DNA of 32,207 bases from Flavobacterium psychrophilum (GTDB lineage: Bacteria; Bacteroidota; Bacteroidia; Flavobacteriales; Flavobacteriaceae), in the NCBI GenBank assembly GCA_022729635.1, contig DZAU01000011.1, positions 7,045 through 39,251 on the forward strand, read 5' to 3'. The notes beneath the pieces were generated by a model. That model was not told the origin of the DNA, did no database searches, and saw nothing but the letters and a program-made list of their open reading frames with translations. This document shows, in pieces, positions 22,309 to 31,086 of the stretch; position 1 is the first letter of the stretch; each line of letters opens with the position of its first letter. The position numbers were made by a program, and so were the translations under genes.

Positions 22309-23127
22309 ATGAATTCCAAAATAAAACATATAAACGGTTACATTTTAGCTGGTGGAAAAAGCTCCAGAATGGGTGCCGATAAAGGATTGCTTCTCATTGA
22401 AGGAAAACAAATGATTCAATATGTCATCGAACAAATGCAAGCCATTTTTGAAAATCTAGTTATTGTTTCCAACAATCCAGAATACGAAAAGTTTGGATTA
22501 GAAGTTATTCCGGATAGGATAAAAAATATAGGACCAGCTGGAGGAATTTACACAGCTTTAAGCCACTCGAGCACCAAATTAAATTTTATCGTGAGTTGCG
22601 ATATGCCCTTTATAACTAAGGAAGCGATTGATTTTATGGTTAGAAATAGTATAGAATCTCAAATTATTTTACTGGAAAATCAAGAAAAATTAGAACCCTT
22701 ATTTGGAATATATGCTAAAGATTGTGAAGCGGTTTGGCTGAAACTTATTCAGCAAAACACCATTAAATTACAAGAAATGGTTTCTCACTTCAACTTGAAA
22801 ATTTTTCCGGTTGAAAATAACGAAATCTTCAAAGGAACTTTTTTTAAAAACATCAATACAAAAGAAGATTTTGAAAACATATCTAATTTAAATATGGAAA
22901 TACAACTACTTGCTTTTGGACAAATTGCTGATATTATAGGCAAATCGGCTTGGAAAATGTATGGAATAAAAGATTCCAATGAATTGATAAAAAACTTGGA
23001 GAAACAATTTCCTGCTTTGGTCAAAATGAAATATTCGGTTGCTGTAAACAAAAAAATAATACAAGACAATGCAGTATTTAGCGAAAACGATACTATAGCT
23101 TTACTTCCGCCATTTTCTGGCGGGTAA
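22309..23127 (+). CDS. mobA: MobA-MoaD fusion: molybdenum cofactor guanylyltransferase with C-terminal MoaD domain
   Basis: The 272-residue protein joins two Mo-cofactor activities. Residues 1-195 are MobA, with the nucleotide-binding motif ILAGGKSSRMGADKGLL and VSCDMPF; MobA attaches GMP to Mo-MPT, giving the MGD form used by DMSO-reductase-family enzymes such as the Phs/Psr-like protein here. Residues 196-272 are a complete MoaD ubiquitin-like domain ending LLPPFSGG. The terminal Gly-Gly is adenylated by MoeB and thiocarboxylated to donate sulfur to molybdopterin. M196 (ATG at 22894) stands exactly at the MoaD start, so separate internal initiation is possible. No other moaD is in the window. 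Confidence 0.9.
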   Translation: MNSKIKHINGYILAGGKSSRMGADKGLLLIEGKQMIQYVIEQMQAIFENLVIVSNNPEYEKFGLEVIPDRIKNIGPAGGIYTALSHSSTKLNFIVSCDMPFITKEAIDFMVRNSIESQIILLENQEKLEPLFGIYAKDCEAVWLKLIQQNTIKLQEMVSHFNLKIFPVENNEIFKGTFFKNINTKEDFENISNLNMEIQLLAFGQIADIIGKSAWKMYGIKDSNELIKNLEKQFPALVKMKYSVAVNKKIIQDNAVFSENDTIALLPPFSGG

Positions 23128-23214
23128 AATTTTATTATAAACCAGTAAGAAATAAAGATTCATTAAAACGAGAACTTAATTTTCTTAATTTCTAAATGGT
23201 TTAAAAAACACGAT

Positions 23215-24330
23215 ATGAACACAGAAAATAGTTATAACCGTTATCAAAGACAAATCCAACTCAAGGAAATTGGGCAAATTGGTCAGGACAAAATTGCAAA
23301 AGCAAAAGTTCTGATTATTGGCGCAGGCGGTTTGGGTTGTCCTGCCTTACAATATCTTGCTGCTGCTGGCGTGGGAACGATTGGTATTATTGATTTTGAT
23401 GTGGTCGAAACGTCAAATCTACAACGCCAAATCCTTTATACCATAGATGACATTGGTAAATCAAAATCAATTACAGCTACAAAAAGATTAGAAGCACTCA
23501 ATCCAGAGATTAAAACCAAATCCTATAATTTTCAAATTACCAATAAAAATGCTCTAGGCATTATAGAAAACTACGATATTATCATCGATGGAACCGATAA
23601 TTTTGCCACTCGTTATCTTATAAATGATGCTTGTTTGTTGCTTGATAAACCATTGATTTACGGAGCAGTTTTACGTTTTGAAGGACAAATAGGCGTTTTT
23701 AATTTTGCAGATAATGAGTCAAATATCAAAACAAATTACCGTGATTTGTTTCCAAAACCACCCGATTCTGCATCAACCATTTCCTGTAATGATGTAGGTG
23801 TTTTGGGTGTAATTCCGGGAATTATTGGCACAATGCAAGCTACCGAAGCACTAAAAATCATTACTGGTGTTGGCAAACCATTGGCGAATAAAATAATTTC
23901 TTATAATGCCTTGGAAAACACATTTTACGATTTTGAAATTGTTGCAAAAGCAAGCCAATTCATTGATTATCCGAAAAGTAAAACAGATTTTTTAGACTAT
24001 AATTATGAATGGAATTGTAACACAAATTTCAATATTGAAACAATATCAGTAGAAGAATTTGACAATCTTAGACCAAAAGAAAAAATCACCATTATTGATG
24101 TTCGTGAAAAAGATGAACTTCCTTTTGTGAATGAATTTCCTTTTACATCAATTCCTTTAAGTGAATTTGAAAATAAAATTTCGGATATAGCAACTGAAAA
24201 TAAAGTAGTGGTTTTTTGCAAATCGGGAATTCGAAGTGCAAAAGCCATTCAAATACTAAAAGGTAAATTACCAACTTGTATTGCCTTTAGTTTAGAAGGA
24301 GGAATCGAAAATTGGATTGAAACAAGATAA
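23215..24330 (+). CDS. moeB: MoeB-like adenylyltransferase with C-terminal rhodanese domain
   Basis: The 371-residue protein starts with a ThiF/MoeB/HesA-type E1 domain (about residues 5-245): YNRYQRQIQLKEIGQIGQDK, the ATP-binding VLIIGAGGLGCPALQYLA, and DGTDNFATRYLINDAC. C191 in the STISCNDVGVLGV segment is conserved. The rhodanese domain (about 270-371) has the active loop CKSGIRS at C335. It should adenylate the MoaD Gly-Gly tail and, through its rhodanese part, supply sulfur for the thiocarboxylate. The zinc-binding CXXC pairs of canonical MoeB are missing: where CYRCLFP is usual this protein has NYRDLFP (N174, D177), and the second pair is also absent. It lies between mobA-moaD and moaE. 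Confidence 0.93.
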   Translation: MNTENSYNRYQRQIQLKEIGQIGQDKIAKAKVLIIGAGGLGCPALQYLAAAGVGTIGIIDFDVVETSNLQRQILYTIDDIGKSKSITATKRLEALNPEIKTKSYNFQITNKNALGIIENYDIIIDGTDNFATRYLINDACLLLDKPLIYGAVLRFEGQIGVFNFADNESNIKTNYRDLFPKPPDSASTISCNDVGVLGVIPGIIGTMQATEALKIITGVGKPLANKIISYNALENTFYDFEIVAKASQFIDYPKSKTDFLDYNYEWNCNTNFNIETISVEEFDNLRPKEKITIIDVREKDELPFVNEFPFTSIPLSEFENKISDIATENKVVVFCKSGIRSAKAIQILKGKLPTCIAFSLEGGIENWIETR

Positions 24331-24342
24331 AATTGAAATAAA

Positions 24343-24789
24343 ATGAAAGAGAAAAAAAAGCACAATGTGTTCGTTGATGGACCAATAACACCAGAATTTA
24401 TAGCCAATAGCATTGCTAAACACAGCACTAAAACTGATATTGGAGCTCACGATATTTTTTTAGGACAAGTCCGAAGTGATATAATTGATGATAAAACTGT
24501 GGTTGCTATCAACTATGAGTCCTATCAAGAAATGGCTGACGAACTTTTTCACGAGATACGTGAAGCGGCTTTTGCCAAATACAAATTAGTCTGTATGCAT
24601 ATTTATCACAGCCTTGGTGTAGTAAAAGAAGGAGAAATATGCCTATTTGTATTTGTTTCATCCAAACATCGTAAAGACGCTTTCGATGCCTGTCAGGATA
24701 TTGTAGAGCAAATTAAAGCAATGACTCCTATCTGGGGAAAAGAAGTTTTTGAAGACGAATCTTTTATCTGGAAAGAAAATCAACTTTAG
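24343..24789 (+). CDS. moaE: Molybdopterin synthase catalytic subunit MoaE
   Basis: The 148-residue protein matches MoaE: INYESYQEMADELF, IYHSLGVVKEGEICLFVFVSSKHRKDAFDAC, and the C-terminal PIWGKEVFEDESFIW with the conserved lysine of the active site. MoaE with thiocarboxylated MoaD inserts two sulfurs into cPMP to form molybdopterin. It starts 12 bases after moeB. The MoaD partner is expected to be the C-terminal domain of the MobA fusion protein, so the fused MobA domain must be tolerated in the complex or removed. Confidence 0.96.
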   Translation: MKEKKKHNVFVDGPITPEFIANSIAKHSTKTDIGAHDIFLGQVRSDIIDDKTVVAINYESYQEMADELFHEIREAAFAKYKLVCMHIYHSLGVVKEGEICLFVFVSSKHRKDAFDACQDIVEQIKAMTPIWGKEVFEDESFIWKENQL

Positions 24790-24846
24790 CAATAGCAATA
24801 TCAATATCAATTTCAATCATTTCTAACTTCAAACTTCAAACTGTCA

Positions 24847-24865
24847 CCCTGAGCTTGTCGAAGGG
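24847..24865. repeat. Dispersed intergenic palindromic element
   Basis: CCCTGAGCTTGTCGAAGGG is an imperfect palindrome known, from general knowledge, to recur between genes in many bacterial genomes, including flavobacteria. It sits in the 106-base gap between moaE and moaCB, next to short 'tcaata' and 'acttc' direct repeats (24790-24838). It may affect mRNA stability. Confidence 0.5.
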
Positions 24866-24895
24866 CAACTTCTAACTTATAAACTATAATCTCAA

Positions 24896-25807
24896 ATGGT
24901 CAATATTACATTCAAATCGAGTACCCTTCGCATTGCCATAGCGCAAGCCATTTTAAAAGTAAGTAAAAAAGAAACAATCGATGCCATCGTAAATAAAACA
25001 GTTCCCAAAGGAGACGTTTTCGAAATGGCCAAAACCGCCGGACTTTTCGCCGTAAAACGCACTAGTGATATGATTCCGGATTGTCATCCCATTCCAGTTG
25101 AATATACAGCGGTTCGTTATGCTATAAATGAGCTAGAAATTAGTATAGAAATTGAAGTGCATACTATTTATAAAACAGGAGTTGAGGTTGAAGCAATGCA
25201 TGGCGCATCGGTTGTGGCTCTAACTATGTACGATATGTTAAAACCTATTGATAAAGGAATTGAAATTCATTCCATCAAATTATTGGAGAAAAAAGGAGGT
25301 AAATCAGATTTTACGGATAAATTCCGCACCGATTTAAAAGCTGGCGTTATTGTATGTTCGGATAGTATTTCGGCTGGAAAGAAATTTGATAAAGCTGGAA
25401 AAGCGATTATAGAGAAATTAGAACTATATAATGTAGGGATTACCGATTATTCCATTATACCAGACGACACTATTGGAATACAAGAAAAAGTCTTGGATTT
25501 ATATGCCCAAAATATTGACCTTATTATATTAACAGGAGGAACAGGGCTTTCGCCAAGAGACAATTCGCCCGAAGCCATAAAGCCACTTTTAGATAGAGAA
25601 ATACCTGGAATTATGGAAGCTGCGCGTAATTATGGTCAAGACCGTACGCCGTTTTCAATGCTATCACGAGGTATTGCTGGAATGAAAGGGAAAACGCTAA
25701 TTATGACATTGCCTGGTTCAACCAAAGGGGCACAGGAATCTATGGATGCCTTATTTCCATCACTCTTACACATTTTTAGAGTGGTTGAAGGAAAACAACA
25801 CGAATAG
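24896..25807 (+). CDS. moaCB: Bifunctional MoaC-MoaB fusion (MoaCB)
   Basis: The 303-residue protein is a natural fusion. Residues 1-145 are MoaC (cPMP synthase): [29 protein letters not shown], and the catalytic [18 protein letters not shown]. Residues about 150-303 are a MoaB/MogA domain: [35 protein letters not shown] and [21 protein letters not shown], which adenylates molybdopterin before MoeA inserts Mo. The N-terminus lacks the FTHLDEQG-like start of stand-alone MoaC, as usual in such fusions. With moaA, moeA, mobA-moaD, moeB and moaE this completes the pathway from GTP to MGD. It is the last gene of the cluster. Confidence 0.95.
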   Translation: MVNITFKSSTLRIAIAQAILKVSKKETIDAIVNKTVPKGDVFEMAKTAGLFAVKRTSDMIPDCHPIPVEYTAVRYAINELEISIEIEVHTIYKTGVEVEAMHGASVVALTMYDMLKPIDKGIEIHSIKLLEKKGGKSDFTDKFRTDLKAGVIVCSDSISAGKKFDKAGKAIIEKLELYNVGITDYSIIPDDTIGIQEKVLDLYAQNIDLIILTGGTGLSPRDNSPEAIKPLLDREIPGIMEAARNYGQDRTPFSMLSRGIAGMKGKTLIMTLPGSTKGAQESMDALFPSLLHIFRVVEGKQHE

Positions 25808-25852
25808 AAATAAATTTTTAGTAGGGTGTAATTATTAAAAATAACGGCTAAA

Positions 25853-26953
25853 TCACATTGTTTTCTTTTGTTTTTCTACAAAATTATGTGCTTGAAGCTC
25901 TAATAATTCGGTGGCTTTCTGACGTTGTAGTTTATATAATTCTTTGTCTTGAGCAATATCTTCATAGACTTTGTCGTGCATTGATGCGCTGGTTTTTACC
26001 AATAAATTGCGTTGGTATTTGTCTTGTTCCAATGTCGCTTTCAAAGCCGTTTCCAAATCGTCCAGTTTATAATCGTATTCTCCTTTTGGCGACAACAATT
26101 TGGCGATAATTGGCGAAGTTTCGATAGCCAGAAACAACAACATTATAAACAGCGAAGGAATCAACGGAAGTTTGTTCAGCGCATTAATTCTGGCCATCAA
26201 ACCATCAAACCCATCAATAATGGGTTGGGTTTCGGATACTTTTTTATCTAAATCCGCTTGAAGTGTTATTGCTTTTTTATCGTTTAGAGCAATTTTGGTC
26301 AAATTAATTTTTCGAATGGAGTCCAGTTCGGCTGAAGCTAAATTATGTTTGGCGATTTTCTCCTTAAAAACAGGTCCTTTTCCTAATTTCATCGTCCCTT
26401 TTGTCCCTTCGGCTTCGGTAATATAAGTTTCATAAAGAGCATTTACTTCTTTTTCTTTTTTCGCAATTTCTGATTTCAGATTGTCGGTTTCTGATTTGTT
26501 TTTATCCAAATCCGATTTGAAATAGTTGGCAACTTCATTTTTGTTATTGAGTGCCATTGCATTTTTTTCTTTCAACAAAACGGTGTTGATTTCTTTTTCG
26601 AAAATTTTAATTTCCAATGGTTTCGAAATCACGATGGCAATGATTATCGCCAAAATAATTCGTGGACTTGCCTGCAAAAATTCACTTCTGAATTTATCTC
26701 TTTTTCGAATGGTGGAAACAATGAATCTATCCAAATTAAAAATAAGCAATCCCCAAACCAAACCAAATCCCATTGCAACATAAGCATTGTCAAAAACTGT
26801 GAAAAGCGCATAGGAACTGGCAATGAAAGCCATAACAGCAGTAAAAAAAACCGTGGCGCCAATGCCGACATATTTGGTTTGTTCGCCTTCTGAGCAACCT
26901 TCAAGTAGTTTCTTGTCGGCTCCAGAACACAGAAGGAAGAATGGTTTTAGCAT
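25853..26953 (-). CDS. DUF4407 domain membrane protein
   Basis: I start at the ATG whose complement is 26951-26953, giving 366 residues beginning MLKPFFLLCSGADKKLLEGC, the family's normal N-terminus; an upstream in-frame start at 27004 adds 17 unrelated residues. There are two or three helices at about residues 27-75 and one near 90-115, then a long charged coiled coil (about 120-265) rich in Glu/Lys, and a last helix around 270-290 (PLIPSLFIMLLFLAIETSPIIAKLL). The end is charged, with a second coiled stretch. DUF4407 proteins are widespread in Bacteroidota and of unknown function. It is convergent with moaCB and divergent from the TonB receptor gene. Confidence 0.85.
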   Translation of the reverse strand: MLKPFFLLCSGADKKLLEGCSEGEQTKYVGIGATVFFTAVMAFIASSYALFTVFDNAYVAMGFGLVWGLLIFNLDRFIVSTIRKRDKFRSEFLQASPRIILAIIIAIVISKPLEIKIFEKEINTVLLKEKNAMALNNKNEVANYFKSDLDKNKSETDNLKSEIAKKEKEVNALYETYITEAEGTKGTMKLGKGPVFKEKIAKHNLASAELDSIRKINLTKIALNDKKAITLQADLDKKVSETQPIIDGFDGLMARINALNKLPLIPSLFIMLLFLAIETSPIIAKLLSPKGEYDYKLDDLETALKATLEQDKYQRNLLVKTSASMHDKVYEDIAQDKELYKLQRQKATELLELQAHNFVEKQKKTM

Positions 26954-27141
26954 AATGATTGATTTTGATGATTGATGATTAAAAAGTAACGCTAAAAAAC
27001 TCAACTTGTTGTTATTGGAATTTTTTTGCGATTCGTCTTACTTATTTTACTATTAATTAAAAGTTAACTAAAACGTTTTGAATCACTTTATTGTTAATGA
27101 TTACTTAATTTTTGTTTATAGTTATGTTAACTATTTCCATA

Positions 27142-27149
27142 TATTTTTG
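27142..27149 (+). promoter_or_regulatory. -7 box of the TonB receptor gene
   Basis: TATTTTTG fits TAnnTTTG, 28 bases before the ATG. TTTA at 27115-27118 is a weak -33 candidate at 23 bases spacing. TTAACTA occurs at 27064, 27127 and 27158 in the same upstream region and could be part of a phosphate-responsive site, but this is weak in AT-rich DNA. Confidence 0.45.
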
Positions 27150-27177
27150 CTATCAAATTAACTAAAAACAAAATGTA

Positions 27178-29994
27178 ATGAAAAGAAAATTTGTATTGGT
27201 AATGCTCTTTTGTATCGCCTTATCGGGCTTTGCACAAAAAGGAGTGATTTCTGGGAAAGTATTGGATTCCGAAGATAAACTACCCTTACCTGGTGCCACA
27301 GTAGAAATTGTTGGAATGAACAAATATACTATTTCTGATCGAAATGGACGATTTGAATTTTTAGATGTGCTTGCTGGTTCGTATACAATTGAAGTTAAGT
27401 ATATAGGTTATGCCATTGCAAAAGAGGATGTTGTTCTTACTGGTGGAAGTAATGCAGTTGCAAATTTCGAATTAGTAACAATGGGAACGGAGTTACAAGA
27501 AGTGGTAATTGGAGATCGATTAAGAGGTCAGGCCAAAGCAATCAATCAACAAAAATCGAATAAAAACATAACCAATGTCATCTCTTCTGATCAAGTGGGT
27601 CGTTTTCCAGATGCCAATATTGGTGATGCATTAAAAAGAGTTCCTGGAATTACAATGCAAAATGATCAAGGGGAAGCCCGTAATATTATCATTAGAGGTA
27701 TAGCACCTTCTTTGAATTCAGTGACTTTAAATGGAGACCGAATTCCGTCTGCCGAAGGCGATAATAGAAATGTGCAAATGGATTTGATTCCATCGGATAT
27801 GATTTCTACAATTGAAGTCAACAAAACGCTTACTTCGGATATGGATGCCGATGCGATTGGAGGTTCTGTGAATTTAATTACACGCGCCACACCTAATGGA
27901 CAAAGAATTTCTGCGACTTTAGCAGGAGGATATAGCCCAATTCGAGATAAAGGAAATTACACAGCAGGTTTTGTATATGGGGATCGATTTTTGGATAAAA
28001 ATTTAGGAGTTGTTTTTAGTGCCTCCTACAATAACAATAATTTTGGGTCTGATAACGTAGAGGGAGTTTGGGTTGAAGGCAAGAAAAATAAGGTTTATAT
28101 GGAGGAATACGATGTTAGAAAATACGATATTCAACGAGTAAGAAATTCCTTTGCTTTGGCAACTGATTATAAATTCAATGAAAACAATTCTATTTATATT
28201 AATGCAATGTACAATTTCAGAGATGATTTTGAAAATCGTTACAGAACAAGATACCGAGGTATAACTGCTGTTTATGATGCGAATGATGATATCACTGGAT
28301 ATAAAGGAGATGTAAGAAGACAAACTAAAGGAGGAATTGAAGACAACAAAGATACCCGTCTTGAAAGTCAAGTGGTTCAAAATTATGCTGTTGGCGGCGA
28401 ACATTTGTTGAGTTCAAAACTGGATATGGATTGGGCTGTAAATTATGCTCAAGCTAGTGAAGATAGACCTGGTGAAAGATACATCGAATATCAAAACAAA
28501 AAATTAGTTATCAATCAAGATTTGTCGGACACGCGCTTTCCTTTGCTTACTTCACCAGGTGGAGATGCATCGGATAAATTCAGCTTTAGAAAACTTTCGG
28601 AGAATGATAACTACACAGAGGAATCAGAAGTAGGTGTTAAACTAAATTTTAGACTCCCATTTTCTGTAATTAAAGATCAAAAAGGGCGTATTCGCATAGG
28701 GGGTCGTGCCAGAATTAAGGACAAAAGTAGAGACAATTCTTTTTTTGAGTACACGCCAATTACTGCGTTTGCAAATTTGAATGCAGTTCCAAACAGCTTT
28801 TATGGAGGAGAAGATTTTCAGGCGGGATCGCAATATATTCCCGGAACATTTGTAACCAATTCTTATTTAGGAAGTCTCGATTTGAATAATCCATCGTTAT
28901 TTGAAAAAGAAGATGTACCCAGTGAATATTTGGCATTGAACTACAAAGCCTCCGAAGAAATTTATTCAAGTTATATTCGATGGGATCAAGACTTTAATTC
29001 TAAATTATCTATGATTTTAGGAATACGTGTAGAAAACACCAATATCGATTATACTGCAAATTATGTAGAAGATGAAGAAGATTTAGTAGGTGAAGTGAAT
29101 AACACTAATGACTATACTAATGTACTACCAAGTTTAGCCTTTAAATACAATGGTAATAAGGATTGGGTCTACAGAGCAGCATTTACTACTTCCTTGGCCA
29201 GGCCTAATTATTATGATTTAGCTCCATATATAAGTGTTATTCCAGATGATGATTCTGAAATCCAAGCAGGGAACCCAAACTTAAAAGCAACTTATGCCTA
29301 TAATTTTGATTTAATGGTTGAAAAATATTATAAATCAGTTGGTTTATTGTCTGGTGGTGTTTTTTATAAAAATTTAAACGATTTTATCTATACTTACCGT
29401 GATAATCAATATACCAATGCAGAATTTGCTGAAGATTTTCCAGGTCAACCCAATCCAATTCCAGAAACAAATCCAGGAAATTGGGGCTTAACTCAAGATA
29501 GAAACGGAGAAAGTGTCGATGTTTATGGATTTGAAGTGGCACTACAAAGACAATTGGATTTTATTCCAGGCACTTTTTTCAAAAATTTAGGAGTGTATTT
29601 GAACTATACTTTTACCGACTCTGACGCTAAGGGGATTACCAATGCTGATGGTGTAGAAAGAACAGATGTTACTTTACCAGGAACAGCACCTCATTTGTTT
29701 AATGGTTCATTATCTTGGGAAAATAAGAAATTTTCGGCTAGAATCTCTCTAAATTATGCTGCTGATTATTTAGACGAACTAGGTGGTGATGTTTTCGATG
29801 ATAGATATTATGACGAACAATTGTTCTTAGATGCCAATGCTTCCTATAAATTTACAAAAAACTTGCGTTTTTTTGTTGAAGCCAATAATTTGACCAATCA
29901 ACCGTTACGTTATTACCAAGGTGTCGCTTCACGAACTATGCAAATGGAATATTATCAAGCCAAATATAATTTTGGTTTAAAGTTTGATTTTTAA
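27178..29994 (+). CDS. TonB-dependent outer-membrane receptor with CarboxypepD_reg-like domain
   Basis: The 938-residue protein has a signal peptide (MKRKFVLVMLFCIALSGFAQ). A carboxypeptidase-regulatory-like beta-sandwich covers about residues 22-105 (GVISGKVLDSEDKLPLPGATVEI). The plug spans about 115-240 (VGRFPDANIGDALKRVPGITMQNDQG, NIIIRGIAPSLNSVTLNGDRIP), followed by a 22-strand barrel ending YNFGLKFDF with the terminal Phe typical of outer-membrane proteins. No SusD-like gene follows, so it is not a Sus-type glycan importer. The next two genes encode a phosphatase and a phytase, so phytate, another phosphate ester or a released metal chelate is the likely cargo (inference). A terminator lies between it and those genes. 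Confidence 0.93.
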   Translation: MKRKFVLVMLFCIALSGFAQKGVISGKVLDSEDKLPLPGATVEIVGMNKYTISDRNGRFEFLDVLAGSYTIEVKYIGYAIAKEDVVLTGGSNAVANFELVTMGTELQEVVIGDRLRGQAKAINQQKSNKNITNVISSDQVGRFPDANIGDALKRVPGITMQNDQGEARNIIIRGIAPSLNSVTLNGDRIPSAEGDNRNVQMDLIPSDMISTIEVNKTLTSDMDADAIGGSVNLITRATPNGQRISATLAGGYSPIRDKGNYTAGFVYGDRFLDKNLGVVFSASYNNNNFGSDNVEGVWVEGKKNKVYMEEYDVRKYDIQRVRNSFALATDYKFNENNSIYINAMYNFRDDFENRYRTRYRGITAVYDANDDITGYKGDVRRQTKGGIEDNKDTRLESQVVQNYAVGGEHLLSSKLDMDWAVNYAQASEDRPGERYIEYQNKKLVINQDLSDTRFPLLTSPGGDASDKFSFRKLSENDNYTEESEVGVKLNFRLPFSVIKDQKGRIRIGGRARIKDKSRDNSFFEYTPITAFANLNAVPNSFYGGEDFQAGSQYIPGTFVTNSYLGSLDLNNPSLFEKEDVPSEYLALNYKASEEIYSSYIRWDQDFNSKLSMILGIRVENTNIDYTANYVEDEEDLVGEVNNTNDYTNVLPSLAFKYNGNKDWVYRAAFTTSLARPNYYDLAPYISVIPDDDSEIQAGNPNLKATYAYNFDLMVEKYYKSVGLLSGGVFYKNLNDFIYTYRDNQYTNAEFAEDFPGQPNPIPETNPGNWGLTQDRNGESVDVYGFEVALQRQLDFIPGTFFKNLGVYLNYTFTDSDAKGITNADGVERTDVTLPGTAPHLFNGSLSWENKKFSARISLNYAADYLDELGGDVFDDRYYDEQLFLDANASYKFTKNLRFFVEANNLTNQPLRYYQGVASRTMQMEYYQAKYNFGLKFDF

Positions 29995-30014
29995 AAGAAT
30001 CTTTTAAATAATTT

Positions 30015-30052
30015 AAAAAGGTAACAGGATGTAATGTCCTGTTCCCTTTTTT
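30015..30052 (+). terminator. Terminator after the TonB receptor gene
   Basis: Bases 30015-30029 pair with 30037-30051 (AAAAAGG plus AACAGGA with TCCTGTT plus CCTTTTT) with one T-C mismatch and a 7-base loop, ending in a T-tract. It could partially uncouple the receptor from the two enzyme genes downstream. Confidence 0.8.
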
Positions 30053-30066
30053 ATAGTAAATACAAA

Positions 30067-31074
30067 ATGAAACAAATAATTTACTTTCTTTTATCAGTAT
30101 TGGTTTTTCAATTATCGTTTGCACAACAAACAGAAAAAAGAGAATTGTCGGGTTATAAAGAAGGATATATTCCAGAACTGCAGAAAATAGATAACAGTTT
30201 GAATTTTTTATTGATGGGGGATTTTGGCCGTTATGGTCAATTTTATCAAAAAGAAGTGGCTACTCAAATGGGAAAAGCAGCAGCTACAATTGGTTCTGAA
30301 TTCGTGATCAGTGTGGGAGATAATTTTTATCCAAACGGTGTGCAAAGCACCACAGATTATTCGTGGACAGCTTCTTTTGAAAATATTTATACTGATTTTA
30401 GTCTCCAGAACGATTGGTTTGTAGCCTTGGGAAATCATGATTACAGAGGAAATGTTCAGGCTCAGATTGATTATTCGGCTAAAAGCCGCCGTTGGCACAT
30501 GCCTTCTACTTATTTTAAAAAAGAATTTGATTTAGAAGACGGCAATAAAGTTTTAGTTTTGTTTATGGATACATCGCCGTTTATAGATAAATATTATGAT
30601 GCAGATTCGGGTATGAGCGAGGCAATCAAAGCACAGGATACCACAGCTCAAAAAAAGTGGTTGCTCAAAGAATTAGCAAAAGCGGACAAAAAAGTAACTT
30701 GGAAAATTGTAGTAGGACACCATCCTTTGTATAGCGGAGGAAAACGAAAAACCAGTTCTGAAACCTTAAGTTTCGAAAAAAAGTTTGCCGCTATTTTTGA
30801 TAATCAAAAGGTAGATGCTTATTTCTGCGGACACGAACACGATTTGCAGATTATAAAACCAAAAGGACATTATACCACTCAGTTTCTGTCAGGCGCAGCT
30901 TGTACTGTCCGACCAAGCGGCGAAAGAGAAGGGACGTTGTTTTTTACCGAAAAATCAGGCTTTATGACATTCACCATTACGAATTCAAAATTGCTTGCGC
31001 AAGTGGTTGATGGAGAAGGGAAAGTTTTATTTGCAACTCAAATAGAAAAAAACATAAATGAAAAACATAAATGA
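30067..31074 (+). CDS. Purple-acid-phosphatase-like metallophosphoesterase
   Basis: I start at ATG 30067 (335 residues), because the earlier in-frame ATG at 30034 lies inside the terminator and the signal peptide begins here (MKQIIYFLLSVLVFQLSFAQ). The five metal-binding motifs of the mammalian-type purple acid phosphatase group are present in order: LLMGDFGRYG, SVGDNFYPNG, ALGNHDYRG, VVGHHPLYSGG and CGHEHDLQ. The enzyme should hydrolyse phosphate monoesters in the periplasm or outside the cell with a two-metal centre. The stop overlaps the phytase ATG (ATGA at 31071-31074), so the two are translationally coupled. Its last residues (KNINEKHK) are encoded by a 13-base tandem repeat. Confidence 0.92.
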   Translation: MKQIIYFLLSVLVFQLSFAQQTEKRELSGYKEGYIPELQKIDNSLNFLLMGDFGRYGQFYQKEVATQMGKAAATIGSEFVISVGDNFYPNGVQSTTDYSWTASFENIYTDFSLQNDWFVALGNHDYRGNVQAQIDYSAKSRRWHMPSTYFKKEFDLEDGNKVLVLFMDTSPFIDKYYDADSGMSEAIKAQDTTAQKKWLLKELAKADKKVTWKIVVGHHPLYSGGKRKTSSETLSFEKKFAAIFDNQKVDAYFCGHEHDLQIIKPKGHYTTQFLSGAACTVRPSGEREGTLFFTEKSGFMTFTITNSKLLAQVVDGEGKVLFATQIEKNINEKHK

Positions 31075-31086
31075 AAAACATAAATA
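31048..31086 (+). repeat. Three tandem 13-base units at the phosphatase-phytase junction
   Basis: AAAAACATAAATG is repeated at 31048-31060, 31061-31073 and 31074-31086 (last base A). The units encode the end of the phosphatase in one frame and the start of the phytase (MKNINK) in another, and create the ATGA overlap. Because 13 is not a multiple of 3, a gain or loss of one unit would change the frame relations. Confidence 0.85.

Noticed and set aside
30034..30066. Upstream ATG start for the phosphatase
   Set aside because: The ATG is in the terminator loop; the signal peptide begins at ATG 30067.
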